From contig NZ_JAHXYZ010000001.1 of assembly GCF_019969685.1 (NCBI RefSeq), positions 1,240,001 through 1,304,000 of the forward strand: DNA of 64,000 bases, given 5' to 3'. Below are positions 31,616-39,899 of the stretch, in pieces. The notes under the pieces are model-generated. The model was given only the letters and a program-made list of their open reading frames with translations. It made no database searches and was not told where the DNA came from. The stretch's first letter is position 1. Each line of letters begins with the position of its first letter. The DNA comes from Microbacterium sp. EST19A. GTDB lineage: Bacteria; Actinomycetota; Actinomycetes; Actinomycetales; Microbacteriaceae. The position numbers and the translations under genes are program-made.

Positions 31616-32733
31616 CGGCGCCCGGGCCCGCGCCGATCACCTTCGACGCCCGGCCGCTGACCGACCCCGTCGACGCGGCGGCGGTGCGGGCATTCGCGGC
31701 CGAGTTGCGCGCACGGCAGGCGACCACCGTCGCGGCCTCGACGATCATCGGCATCGTCGTCGTGATCGTCGCCGGGCTCATCATGGTCCCGTTCTTCGTG
31801 ACGATCATCCTCAGTCTGGCGTCGGCGAGCGGCTCTCCGGGCATCGCCGTCATCCCGCTGGTGCTGATCGGGCTGGTCGTGGTCGCGGTGGTGATGATGA
31901 TCTGGCTCGGGGTGCGCAACGCGCAGGCGGTCCGCTACCGGCTCAACCTCTTCGCCCAGGCGAACGGCATGTCCTACGAGGCGAAGGTCGCCGATCCGCC
32001 GCTCCCCGGCATGATCTTCAGCCTGGGCCGCGCACGCCAGTCGACCGATCTGATCCGCGGCACCCGGCCGCGTTTCGTGGAGTTCGGCAACTACCAGTAC
32101 ACGGTGCAGTCCGGGAAGAGCTCGACGACCTATCGCTGGGGCTACGTGGCCGTGAAGCTCGACGTGCCGCTGCCGAACATCGTGCTCGACGCGAAAGGCA
32201 ACAACGGCTTCGGCTCGAACCTGCCGGCGTCGTTCGAGAAGGAGCAGCGCCTCTCCCTCGAGGGCGACTTCGACCAGTACTTCACCCTGTACTGCCCGAC
32301 CGGCTACGAGCGCGACGCGCTGTATCTCTTCACCCCCGACATCATGGCGCGGTTCATCGACAACGCCGCCCAGCTCGACGTCGAGATCGTCGACGACTGG
32401 CTGTTCCTGTACACGCAGCGCAAGGTGTCGACGCTGGATCCTGCGACCTGGGCATGGCTCTTCGGCGCGGTGGGCGCGCTGCTGACCAAGTTCGATCAGT
32501 GGGCGCGGTGGCGTGACGAGCGCCTGCTCGCCGAGAACGCGGATGCCGTGGGCACGGCATCCGTCGCTCCGGCGATGAGCGCGCAGCTGCCGTTCGCTCC
32601 ACCCGTCGGGCTGCTCACTCCCCCGCCGGGTGTGGCACCGCAGGGACGCCGCCTGCGGCGGAGGGCGACATGGCTGCCGATCCTGGTCGTGATCGGCTTC
32701 GTCGTGTTCTGGATCTGGAGCCGGCTGAACTGA
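31612..32733 (+). CDS. Membrane protein of unknown function
   Basis: 373 residues. A helical N-terminus, then two membrane helices (IIGIVVVIVAGLIMVPFFVT, LVLIGLVVVAVVMMIWLGV) and a large soluble middle. In this, FVEFGNYQYTVQSGKSSTTY, FSLGRARQSTDLI and LEGDFDQYFTLYCPTGYERD resemble the DUF3137-like membrane proteins in overall plan. A C-terminal helix (LPILVVIGFVVFWIWSRL) anchors the tail after a Pro-rich linker. Coupled by ATGA overlap to the unknown soluble protein upstream. DUF3137 kinship is a suggestion only. Confidence 0.78.
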   Translation: MTAPGPAPITFDARPLTDPVDAAAVRAFAAELRARQATTVAASTIIGIVVVIVAGLIMVPFFVTIILSLASASGSPGIAVIPLVLIGLVVVAVVMMIWLGVRNAQAVRYRLNLFAQANGMSYEAKVADPPLPGMIFSLGRARQSTDLIRGTRPRFVEFGNYQYTVQSGKSSTTYRWGYVAVKLDVPLPNIVLDAKGNNGFGSNLPASFEKEQRLSLEGDFDQYFTLYCPTGYERDALYLFTPDIMARFIDNAAQLDVEIVDDWLFLYTQRKVSTLDPATWAWLFGAVGALLTKFDQWARWRDERLLAENADAVGTASVAPAMSAQLPFAPPVGLLTPPPGVAPQGRRLRRRATWLPILVVIGFVVFWIWSRLN

Positions 32734-32789
32734 GCCTGCGTGCCGTCGAGGCCGCTCACGGATCCGCGCGCAGAGGCGGAGAGAGTGTG

Positions 32790-32825
32790 GGGGTGGGTGT
32801 CGGCTGGGGACCGAACTCCCACCCC
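32790..32825. terminator. Hairpin between converging genes
   Basis: GGGGTGGG and CCCACCCC form an outer 8-bp stem. After an internal loop, TCGG and CCGA form an inner stem around CTGGGGA. It lies 56 bp past the stop of the upstream operon and without a T-run. The rest of the 285-bp gap (32734-33018) shows nothing I can name. Confidence 0.5.
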
Positions 32826-33018
32826 ATCCCCCCTCGGGATCGAAAGAAGATCGACTCTCCCTCCGCAGGACGGCTTGCGCCGTCCGCGCCCGCGGTCAGC
32901 TGGGGACTGACGCTGCTCGGCGCATACGTGAATGGTATACCGGAGCACGTTGCAAGCGGTTGCGTCCATGCACCGGAATGCGCTTCCTCCCGAGCCGCCT
33001 CATCGATGCGGTTTCGAG

Positions 33019-34314
33019 TCAGGACAGCGCCCAGCGCGACGCGAGCTCGTCGAGCACGCCGTCGAGGGCGCTCCAGGCGTCTGACTCCCGCATCGCCGCG
33101 CCGATCCGCTCGGCGTGGGTGCGATACGCGGAGTCGGCCAGCACGCGCTCGACGGCCCGCCCCACCTGCGTCGGAGCGACGGTCGTGGCGCGCAGGTTGA
33201 TGCCGACACCCGACCATCCGATCCGGGCCGCGACCTCGACCTTGTCCTCGGTCTGCCCGGCGACGACGATCGGCACGCCGTGGGCCAGCGCCTGCTGCAC
33301 GCCGCCGTATCCGCCGTTGGTCACGAGCACGTCGACGAGCGGCAGCAGCCGGTCGTACGGCAGGTACTCGGCGACCCGCACGTTCGGCGGCAGATCGGCG
33401 GGCAGGGTGTCGACCGGCCGGCCGCCGGTCGACACGACGACAAGGCTGCCGGAGGCGGCGAGCGCGGTGATCGTCGGCTCCACGAGCTGACCGAAGTCGG
33501 AGTTGGCGATGGTGCCCTGGGTCACGTGGATCACGGGCCGCGTGCCGTCGAGGTCGGCCCACCAGTCGGGCAGCGCGACCGTGGAGGCCGGCGCGGGGAG
33601 CGGCCCGGCGAAGTGCACGGTCTCCGGAAGATCGGACCGCGGGTACTCGAACTCCGGGACCGTGAACTGCACGTAGGCGTCGGCACGGCCGGCCCAGTCG
33701 AGCACGAAGCCGCCGAGGTCGCGGCCCGTCTCCCGACGCGCCATCTCGTCTGCCTCGCGCTGGATGCCACCGAAGATGGCCCGTTCCGCGACAGTGCGCA
33801 GCATCGCGTTGCGCAGTCGACCGATCGGACCGGGCATCGGCGTCACTCCGAGACCGAACGGCGCCGCATCCTTGCTCCGCGCGCCGAGCGGGAAGATGCC
33901 CAGCACGACGACGGGCGGACGCTCGTGCTCCGGGAGCAGCTGCAGCAGTGCGCCTCCCACGAACAGCGGCTCGGTCAGCACGGCGTCGATCCGCCGTTCC
34001 GCGAGCTCCGCGCGCACGGCGGCGAGCTGAGCGGCGCCGGGTCGAACGAACAGGTTGCTCATGTCGAAACGCAGGGCCGCCGGACCGGTCAGTCCGACAC
34101 GCTCGGGGAACGCCCCGTCCGCGTCGTCGAGGTCGACGTCGGCCTCCTCCGGCAGCGGGATGAAGCGCGCACCGGTGGCGACGACGCGGTCGGCGTAGCG
34201 GATGCTGGTGAGAAAGCTCACCTCGTGGCCGCGGGACAGGAGGTGGCGGGCGATCTGCAGCAGCGGCATGACGTGACCGTGGGCCGGCGTACAGGTGATG
34301 AGATAACTGGACAT
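33019..34314 (-). CDS. Macrolide-type glycosyltransferase (GT1/MGT family)
   Basis: 431 residues. GT-B fold: an N-terminal acceptor domain (YLITCTPAHGHVMPLLQIAR, HLLSRGHEVSFLTS) and a C-terminal sugar-nucleotide domain (PVIHVTQGTIANSDF, VRVAEYLPYDRLLPLVDVLV, TNGGYGGVQQALAHGVPIVV, AGQTEDKVEVAARI). The His in the TPAHGH segment is the usual catalytic base. These enzymes put a sugar on macrolides, terpenoids or lipids, often to inactivate an antibiotic. ATG at 34314 is chosen because GGGGAAAG precedes it; a longer frame starts at 34332. It is divergent from a TetR regulator, which suggests inducible detoxification (inference). Confidence 0.92.
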   Translation of the reverse strand: MSSYLITCTPAHGHVMPLLQIARHLLSRGHEVSFLTSIRYADRVVATGARFIPLPEEADVDLDDADGAFPERVGLTGPAALRFDMSNLFVRPGAAQLAAVRAELAERRIDAVLTEPLFVGGALLQLLPEHERPPVVVLGIFPLGARSKDAAPFGLGVTPMPGPIGRLRNAMLRTVAERAIFGGIQREADEMARRETGRDLGGFVLDWAGRADAYVQFTVPEFEYPRSDLPETVHFAGPLPAPASTVALPDWWADLDGTRPVIHVTQGTIANSDFGQLVEPTITALAASGSLVVVSTGGRPVDTLPADLPPNVRVAEYLPYDRLLPLVDVLVTNGGYGGVQQALAHGVPIVVAGQTEDKVEVAARIGWSGVGINLRATTVAPTQVGRAVERVLADSAYRTHAERIGAAMRESDAWSALDGVLDELASRWALS

Positions 34315-34336
34315 GGCGGTTTCTTTCCCCAAAGAT

Positions 34337-34359
34337 TGAATGTACCGTTGAAGTATTCA
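34337..34359. promoter_or_regulatory. Imperfect dyad between glycosyltransferase and TetR genes
   Basis: TGAAT and ATTCA arms at the ends of a 23-bp AT-richer stretch in the divergent promoter. It is the only symmetric element there, so it is a candidate TetR operator. Confidence 0.4.
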
Positions 34360-34379
34360 TCACCCTCTGAGGAAAGTCA

Positions 34380-35021
34380 ATGCCTGAATCCGTCCCGCGC
34401 GCCTACCGATCCGAACTGAGGGCGCGTCAGGCGCAGGAGACCAGGGCCAGGATCATCACGGCATCCGCCCACCTGTTCGCGTCGCAGGGCTATCAGGCGA
34501 CCACGATCGCGGCCATCGCCCGCGAGGCCGGCGTCTCGGCGGAGACCGTGAAGACGACGGCATCGAAGGCCGAGCTCCTGATCGCGGCGTTCGAGGTCAC
34601 GTTCTCCGGGTCGGAGGCCGCGGAGACCCTCACCGACACCGAGGTCGCGGCCGGGGTGCTCGACCTGCCGGATGCCGCGTTCCTCGATGCCGTGCTCACG
34701 CAGATCACCACCGCGAACGCCCGGGGACATGCGCTCTGGACGGTGCTGCTCGGGGCCGCCCTCTCGGATCCCGTCGTGGCCGAGGCACTCCGCGGGATCC
34801 TCGAGCGGCGCCGCGCCGATCTGCACCGCCTCGTCGACGAAGCGCTCCGACGCGGCATCGCGCGCGATCTGCCCGACCCGGGTGCCGCCGCCGACGCGAT
34901 CTCGTTCCTGATCTCACCCGAGAGCTACCAGCAGCTCGTCGCCCAGTCCGGCTGGACGCCCGAGCGCTACGCCGTGTGGCTGCGGGCGGCTGTCGTCGCT
35001 GAGCTCACTCCGCGCGGCTGA
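34380..35021 (+). CDS. TetR family transcriptional regulator
   Basis: 213 residues. The N-terminal TetR DNA-binding region is TRARIITASAHLFASQGYQA, then TTIAAIAREAGVSAETVKTT with ASKAELLIAAF. The C-terminal helical ligand domain includes LWTVLLGAALSDPVVAEALR and AADAISFLISPESYQQLVAQ. It is divergent from the glycosyltransferase with 65 bp between starts, the standard layout for a repressor of the neighbouring gene. GAGGAAAG precedes the ATG. The 3' end overlaps the converging DUF779 gene by 17 bp. Confidence 0.92.
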   Translation: MPESVPRAYRSELRARQAQETRARIITASAHLFASQGYQATTIAAIAREAGVSAETVKTTASKAELLIAAFEVTFSGSEAAETLTDTEVAAGVLDLPDAAFLDAVLTQITTANARGHALWTVLLGAALSDPVVAEALRGILERRRADLHRLVDEALRRGIARDLPDPGAAADAISFLISPESYQQLVAQSGWTPERYAVWLRAAVVAELTPRG

Positions 35022-35403
35022 GCCCGAAGTACTCCAGCTCCGCGTCGTTCAGCATCCGCGACCGGATGAGGAACCGCATGCCGGTCGGGCCCTCGACGCT
35101 GAAACCGGCACCACGGCCCGGGACGACGTCGACGGTCAGGTGCGTGTACTTCCAGTACTCGAACTGCGACTCGGACATGTAGATCTCGACCGGCTGCTCG
35201 AGCCCCACATCGAGGTTGCCGAGCAGCACGTCGCCCGGGCCCGTGATGAACATGCCGATCGGATAGCACATGGGTGACGAACCGTCACAGCATCCGCCGG
35301 ATTGGTGGAACATGAGCGGGCCGTGCTGCACCGTGAGATCACGGACGAGGGATGCCGCGGCATCCGTCACGTCCACCCGCTGGTAGGTGCCGATGGTGAC
35401 CAT
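35005..35403 (-). CDS. DUF779 family protein
   Basis: 132 residues. Cys-rich segment MFHQSGGCCDGSSPMCYPIG, followed by DVLLGNLDVGLEQPVEIYMS, QFEYWKYTHLTVDVVPGRGA and GFSVEGPTGMRFLIRSR, the typical DUF779 sequence. DUF779 genes almost always follow an ExaC/AldA-type aldehyde dehydrogenase, as here. The role is unknown; the clustered Cys and Asp residues suggest metal or cofactor handling for the dehydrogenase (inference). It is separated from the dehydrogenase by a strong stem-loop. The 3' end overlaps the TetR gene tail by 17 bp. Confidence 0.9.
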   Translation of the reverse strand: MVTIGTYQRVDVTDAAASLVRDLTVQHGPLMFHQSGGCCDGSSPMCYPIGMFITGPGDVLLGNLDVGLEQPVEIYMSESQFEYWKYTHLTVDVVPGRGAGFSVEGPTGMRFLIRSRMLNDAELEYFGLSRAE

Positions 35404-35427
35404 GTCCTGCCTTTCGCTGCTGTCCGC

Positions 35428-35465
35428 CGAGCGAGCGAGGCGAGAAGAAACGCCCCGCTCGCTCG
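35428..35465 (-). promoter_or_regulatory. Intercistronic stem-loop between aldehyde dehydrogenase and DUF779
   Basis: CGAGCGAGCG pairs with CGCTCGCTCG (10 bp). After one mismatch, GGCG pairs with CGCC around AGAAGAAA. It lies 15 bp past the dehydrogenase stop. It probably protects the dehydrogenase mRNA or partly ends transcription. Confidence 0.6.
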
Positions 35466-35479
35466 ACGACCGATCGAAC

Positions 35480-37030
<1,551 letters not shown>

Positions 37031-37094
37031 CGTGACTCCTTCGACGGGCCGCGGCGTCGGTGCTCTGCGGCTTTCCCTGAACGTACGTCGGGCG

Positions 37095-37131
37095 ACGTTG
37101 CACCCGGGTGCGCAACGTTGCGAGGGGTTGC
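37095..37131. promoter_or_regulatory. Cluster of TTGC/GCAA elements in aldehyde dehydrogenase promoter
   Basis: The segment holds the palindromes GCACCCGGGTGC (37100-37111) and GCAACGTTGC (37112-37121), and four TTGC/GCAA half-sites at 37098, 37112, 37118 and 37128. The spacing suggests several bound regulator dimers, perhaps the GAF-domain activator encoded at 38101. Confidence 0.5.
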
Positions 37132-37212
37132 AGAGGATCGATCGGGGTCTGGTGCATCGCTGCCGCCCGGCATAGCATCCAGGCATATCGCCCGCGATGG
37201 AGGAGGCCGTCC

Positions 37213-38079
37213 ATGCCCCAGCACACGCTCGAACTGCCGGATGTCGACCTCGTCTACGACGTCCACGGGCCGCTGCCGACGGCGGACGGTCGTCCTCCGC
37301 TGCTCATGATCGGCCAGCCGATGGATGCCAGCGGGTTCCGCGACCAGGTGCGGCTGTTCGAGGATCGGACCGTGATCACCTACGACCCGCGGGGCCTGGG
37401 CCGCAGCATCCGCAAAGACGGCGGAGTGACGAACGAGCCGCAGACGCAGGCGGAAGACCTCCACGCCCTCATCGAGGCGCTCGGCGCCGGGCCGGTGGAT
37501 CTGTTCGGCAGCAGCGGTGGAGCGGTGACGGCGCTCGCGCTGGTCACCGCGCATCCGCACGACGTGGTCACCGTGGTCGCCCACGAGCCGCCGATCGACA
37601 GCGTGCTGCCCGATGCCGAAGCCGTGCAGCGCGCCCGCGCGGCCTACACGCAGGTTTACCAGGACAAGGGCTGGGGCGCCGGGATGGCGGCCTTCATCGG
37701 CATGACCGCGTGGGAGGGGGAGGTGACGGACGAGTACTTCGCCCAGCCGGCGCCCGACCCCGCGGCGTTCGGGATGCCGACCGACGACGACGGCACGAGG
37801 GACGACCCGCTGCTGTCCGACCGGTCGTGGGCGGTCTGCCTCTACGAGCCGGACCTCGAAGCGCTGAAGGCCTCTCCCACCCGGGTCGCCGTCGCCGTCG
37901 GCGAGGAGTCGCTGCGGGTCTACACCGGTCGCACCGCGATCGCCCTCGCGGAGCAGCTCGGCCAGGAGGCGACGGTCTTCCCCAGTCACCACGGCGGCTT
38001 CATGGGCGGCGAGTTCGGCTATGTCGGCCAGCCCGAGGCCTTCGCCGCGAAGCTCCGCCAAGTGCTCGACGAGGAGTGA
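37213..38079 (+). CDS. Alpha/beta hydrolase
   Basis: 288 residues. Alpha/beta hydrolase fold with [20 protein letters not shown], the nucleophile elbow [20 protein letters not shown] (Ser at 101), and the late [20 protein letters not shown] with the catalytic His. An acidic residue near [11 protein letters not shown] is the probable third member. The substrate is not readable; it is closest in style to esterases and haloperoxidase-like hydrolases. GGAGG lies 8 nt before the ATG. It is divergent from aldehyde dehydrogenase and converges with the GAF regulator. Confidence 0.9.
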   Translation: MPQHTLELPDVDLVYDVHGPLPTADGRPPLLMIGQPMDASGFRDQVRLFEDRTVITYDPRGLGRSIRKDGGVTNEPQTQAEDLHALIEALGAGPVDLFGSSGGAVTALALVTAHPHDVVTVVAHEPPIDSVLPDAEAVQRARAAYTQVYQDKGWGAGMAAFIGMTAWEGEVTDEYFAQPAPDPAAFGMPTDDDGTRDDPLLSDRSWAVCLYEPDLEALKASPTRVAVAVGEESLRVYTGRTAIALAEQLGQEATVFPSHHGGFMGGEFGYVGQPEAFAAKLRQVLDEE

Positions 38080-38100
38080 GCCGCGTTCGAATCTGCGACG

Positions 38101-39432
38101 TCAGCTGCGGTCGAGTCGCTCGATCCGCGCGACCAGGGCGGCGCGCTTCGGCGACCGCGCGGGGAGCATCTCGAGCGCGAGTCGCAGCGCCTCGGCATCG
38201 CCCTGTCCTTCGGGGATCTCGGCGTAGGCGAGCAGCACGTCGAGGCTCGCCTCGGAGAGCATGACCTCGCGGATCGCGCCGCGCACCGACTCGCGGAACT
38301 CCTCGACGCCGGGCGAGGTCGATTCCGGCAGCACCGGACCGCGGTACGCCGTCAGAGCCACGCGGTGCGCCCCGCGGTCGAGCAGCGAGAGCACGTCGTG
38401 CGCATCGGTCTCGAGCGCCACCGGCAGCCGGTACGGACGGGACTCCGGCACGAGATCCGGGGCGGTCCGTTCCAACACCTTGCGCAGGCGCACCATCTCG
38501 GGCCGCAGGGTGTCGGGAGACACGCCCGGCCCGTAGACCAGTTCGCAGAGCCGTTCGGCGGAGAGGCCCTGGCGATGCACGGCGAGCATGAGCAGGATGG
38601 CGGCGTGCCGCGCGCTGAGCTCGATCATCGACTCGTCGTGCGCGGATTCGGTCTCCAGTCGCGCGCGGTCTCTGCCCAGCACATGCAGGGTCGCCCGTGC
38701 GGTCTTCAGAGGTCGGGCCTTCGTCGGTGTCGGCCGGGGGCGCGGTGCCTCGCTGCGCTCCCGCAGCCGCGACACCATCAGCTCCGATTCGACGGCCCGT
38801 GCGGTCGCATCGACGAGCAGTCGCGCCTGGGTCGTCACCACCTCCGGCCCGCCGGTGATGTCGATGACCCCGAGCACGCGCCGCGTCTCCGGATCGTGCA
38901 CGGGGGCGGCCGTGCACGACCACGGGTGCACGAGGCGGTTGTAGTGCTCGGCGCCGCGGATCTGCACGGAATGCCCGAGGGTGAGCGCGGTTCCCGGGGC
39001 GCTCGTGCCGACGGCATCCTCCGACCAGTTCGCCCCCGCCACGAAGCCCATGTCGTCGGTGAGCGACCGCAGCTGCCGGTCGCCCTCGATCCACAGCAGG
39101 CGGCCGGCCTTGTCGCCGACCGCGATGATGACGCCGGAGTCCTCGTCGGTGTCGGGCAGCAGCAGGGCGCGGATCATGTCCATCGCCGACGCCAGCGGGT
39201 GCGCGCGCCGATACTCGTCGAGCTCGTCGCTGAGCAGGTCGAGCGGCGGGACGCCCTCGGGCCCGACCCTCCCGCGCCACGACCGCTCCCATGACTCGCG
39301 GACCAGCGGACGCACTTCCTGCAGCCGCCGGTCGTCGAGGTTCCCGGCCAGCATCTCCTCATGCGCGCGCTCGATGAGCAGTCGCGATGTCTTCGGAAGC
39401 GAATCGCGTGAAACCTGCCACGGTGCAGACAC
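38101..39432 (-). CDS. GAF-domain transcriptional regulator without AAA+ domain
   Basis: 443 residues from a GTG at 39432, chosen because GGAG lies upstream; a longer frame reaches 39588 but would run across the opposite promoter. The N-terminal part resembles the sensory half of AcoR-type activators (IERAHEEMLAGNLDDRRLQE, VRESWERSWRGRVGPEG, GANWSEDAVGTSAPGTALTL, VHPWSCTAAPVHDPETR). There is no AAA+ sigma-54 module. The C-terminus instead has a winged-helix-like segment (AERLCELVYGPGVSPDTLRP, EMVRLRKVLE) and a helical tail (RVALTAYRGPVLPESTSPGV) recalling SARP/BTAD regulators. It probably controls the nearby aldehyde dehydrogenase genes. Confidence 0.85.
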   Translation of the reverse strand: MSAPWQVSRDSLPKTSRLLIERAHEEMLAGNLDDRRLQEVRPLVRESWERSWRGRVGPEGVPPLDLLSDELDEYRRAHPLASAMDMIRALLLPDTDEDSGVIIAVGDKAGRLLWIEGDRQLRSLTDDMGFVAGANWSEDAVGTSAPGTALTLGHSVQIRGAEHYNRLVHPWSCTAAPVHDPETRRVLGVIDITGGPEVVTTQARLLVDATARAVESELMVSRLRERSEAPRPRPTPTKARPLKTARATLHVLGRDRARLETESAHDESMIELSARHAAILLMLAVHRQGLSAERLCELVYGPGVSPDTLRPEMVRLRKVLERTAPDLVPESRPYRLPVALETDAHDVLSLLDRGAHRVALTAYRGPVLPESTSPGVEEFRESVRGAIREVMLSEASLDVLLAYAEIPEGQGDAEALRLALEMLPARSPKRAALVARIERLDRS

Positions 39433-39500
39433 ATGTCTCCGATCTTCGAAGATGGTGCGTTCTCCCCAGTGTAGGAGCCGGATGCCGCGGACGACACCGG

Positions 39501-39519
39501 TATATCGGTCAAAGATATA
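39501..39519. promoter_or_regulatory. Dyad in the GAF-regulator/trehalose-operon divergent region
   Basis: TATATC and GATATA, 6-bp arms with a 7-base spacer, the only AT-rich symmetric site between the GAF-regulator start and the 97-residue protein start. Confidence 0.45.
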
Positions 39520-39605
39520 GCGTGAAAATCTCGTCCTGGCAATGCTGTTCCCAGAATCTCCGCCGGCTCCTAGCGTGAGCACCATCACCAGAGTCAGGAG
39601 GTCTC

Positions 39606-39899
39606 ATGTCTGTACGCACCCCCGTCCCCACTGGCTCCGAGACACACGTCGCCCACGAGGTCGATGCACCGTCCGCCGCCCCCGAGCTGACCCACCATCT
39701 GATCGACTTCGATCGCTATGTCATCAGCCGCAACGGACCCATCGGCTACGTCGAGGTCGTCGCCCCGGTCTTCGTCTGCTACCTGGGTCACCCCTACGCG
39801 CAGGCCGAGGAGATCGCCCAGGTCCTCGAGTTCGAGCGCGCCGTGCAGATCGTCGCCGAACGGGCCACCCCCTCGCCGCGGCCTAAGCTCGCTCCATGA
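39606..39899 (+). CDS. Small protein of unknown function, coupled to glgX
   Basis: 97 residues. A loose N-terminus (SVRTPVPTGSETHVAHEVDA) is followed by a compact part (LTHHLIDFDRYVISRNGPIG, YVEVVAPVFVCYLGHPYAQA, EEIAQVLEFERAVQIVAERA). No family is recognised. CAGGAGG precedes the ATG, a strong ribosome site. Its TGA overlaps the glgX ATG (ATGA), so the two are translationally coupled. It could be a regulator or partner of the glycogen-trehalose enzymes. A separate -10 element for glgX lies inside its last codons. Confidence 0.75.
   Translation: MSVRTPVPTGSETHVAHEVDAPSAAPELTHHLIDFDRYVISRNGPIGYVEVVAPVFVCYLGHPYAQAEEIAQVLEFERAVQIVAERATPSPRPKLAP
39884..39889 (+). promoter_or_regulatory. Internal -10 element before glgX
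   Basis: TAAGCT, 6 nt before the glgX ATG at 39896, inside the end of the upstream coding region. glgX may have a second, leaderless transcript. Confidence 0.4.

Noticed and set aside
32734-33018. Possible small gene in the 285-bp gap
   Set aside because: Frames here have no convincing start signal or protein-like composition; only a hairpin is supported.
38084-38098. GTTCGAATC, resembling a tRNA T-loop
   Set aside because: No matching acceptor, D or anticodon arms around it, and the space between the flanking genes is only 21 bp.
39433-39588. N-terminal extension of the GAF regulator to the upstream ATG at 39588
   Set aside because: It would cover the opposite promoter and the dyad at 39501, and the GTG at 39432 has a GGAG site.
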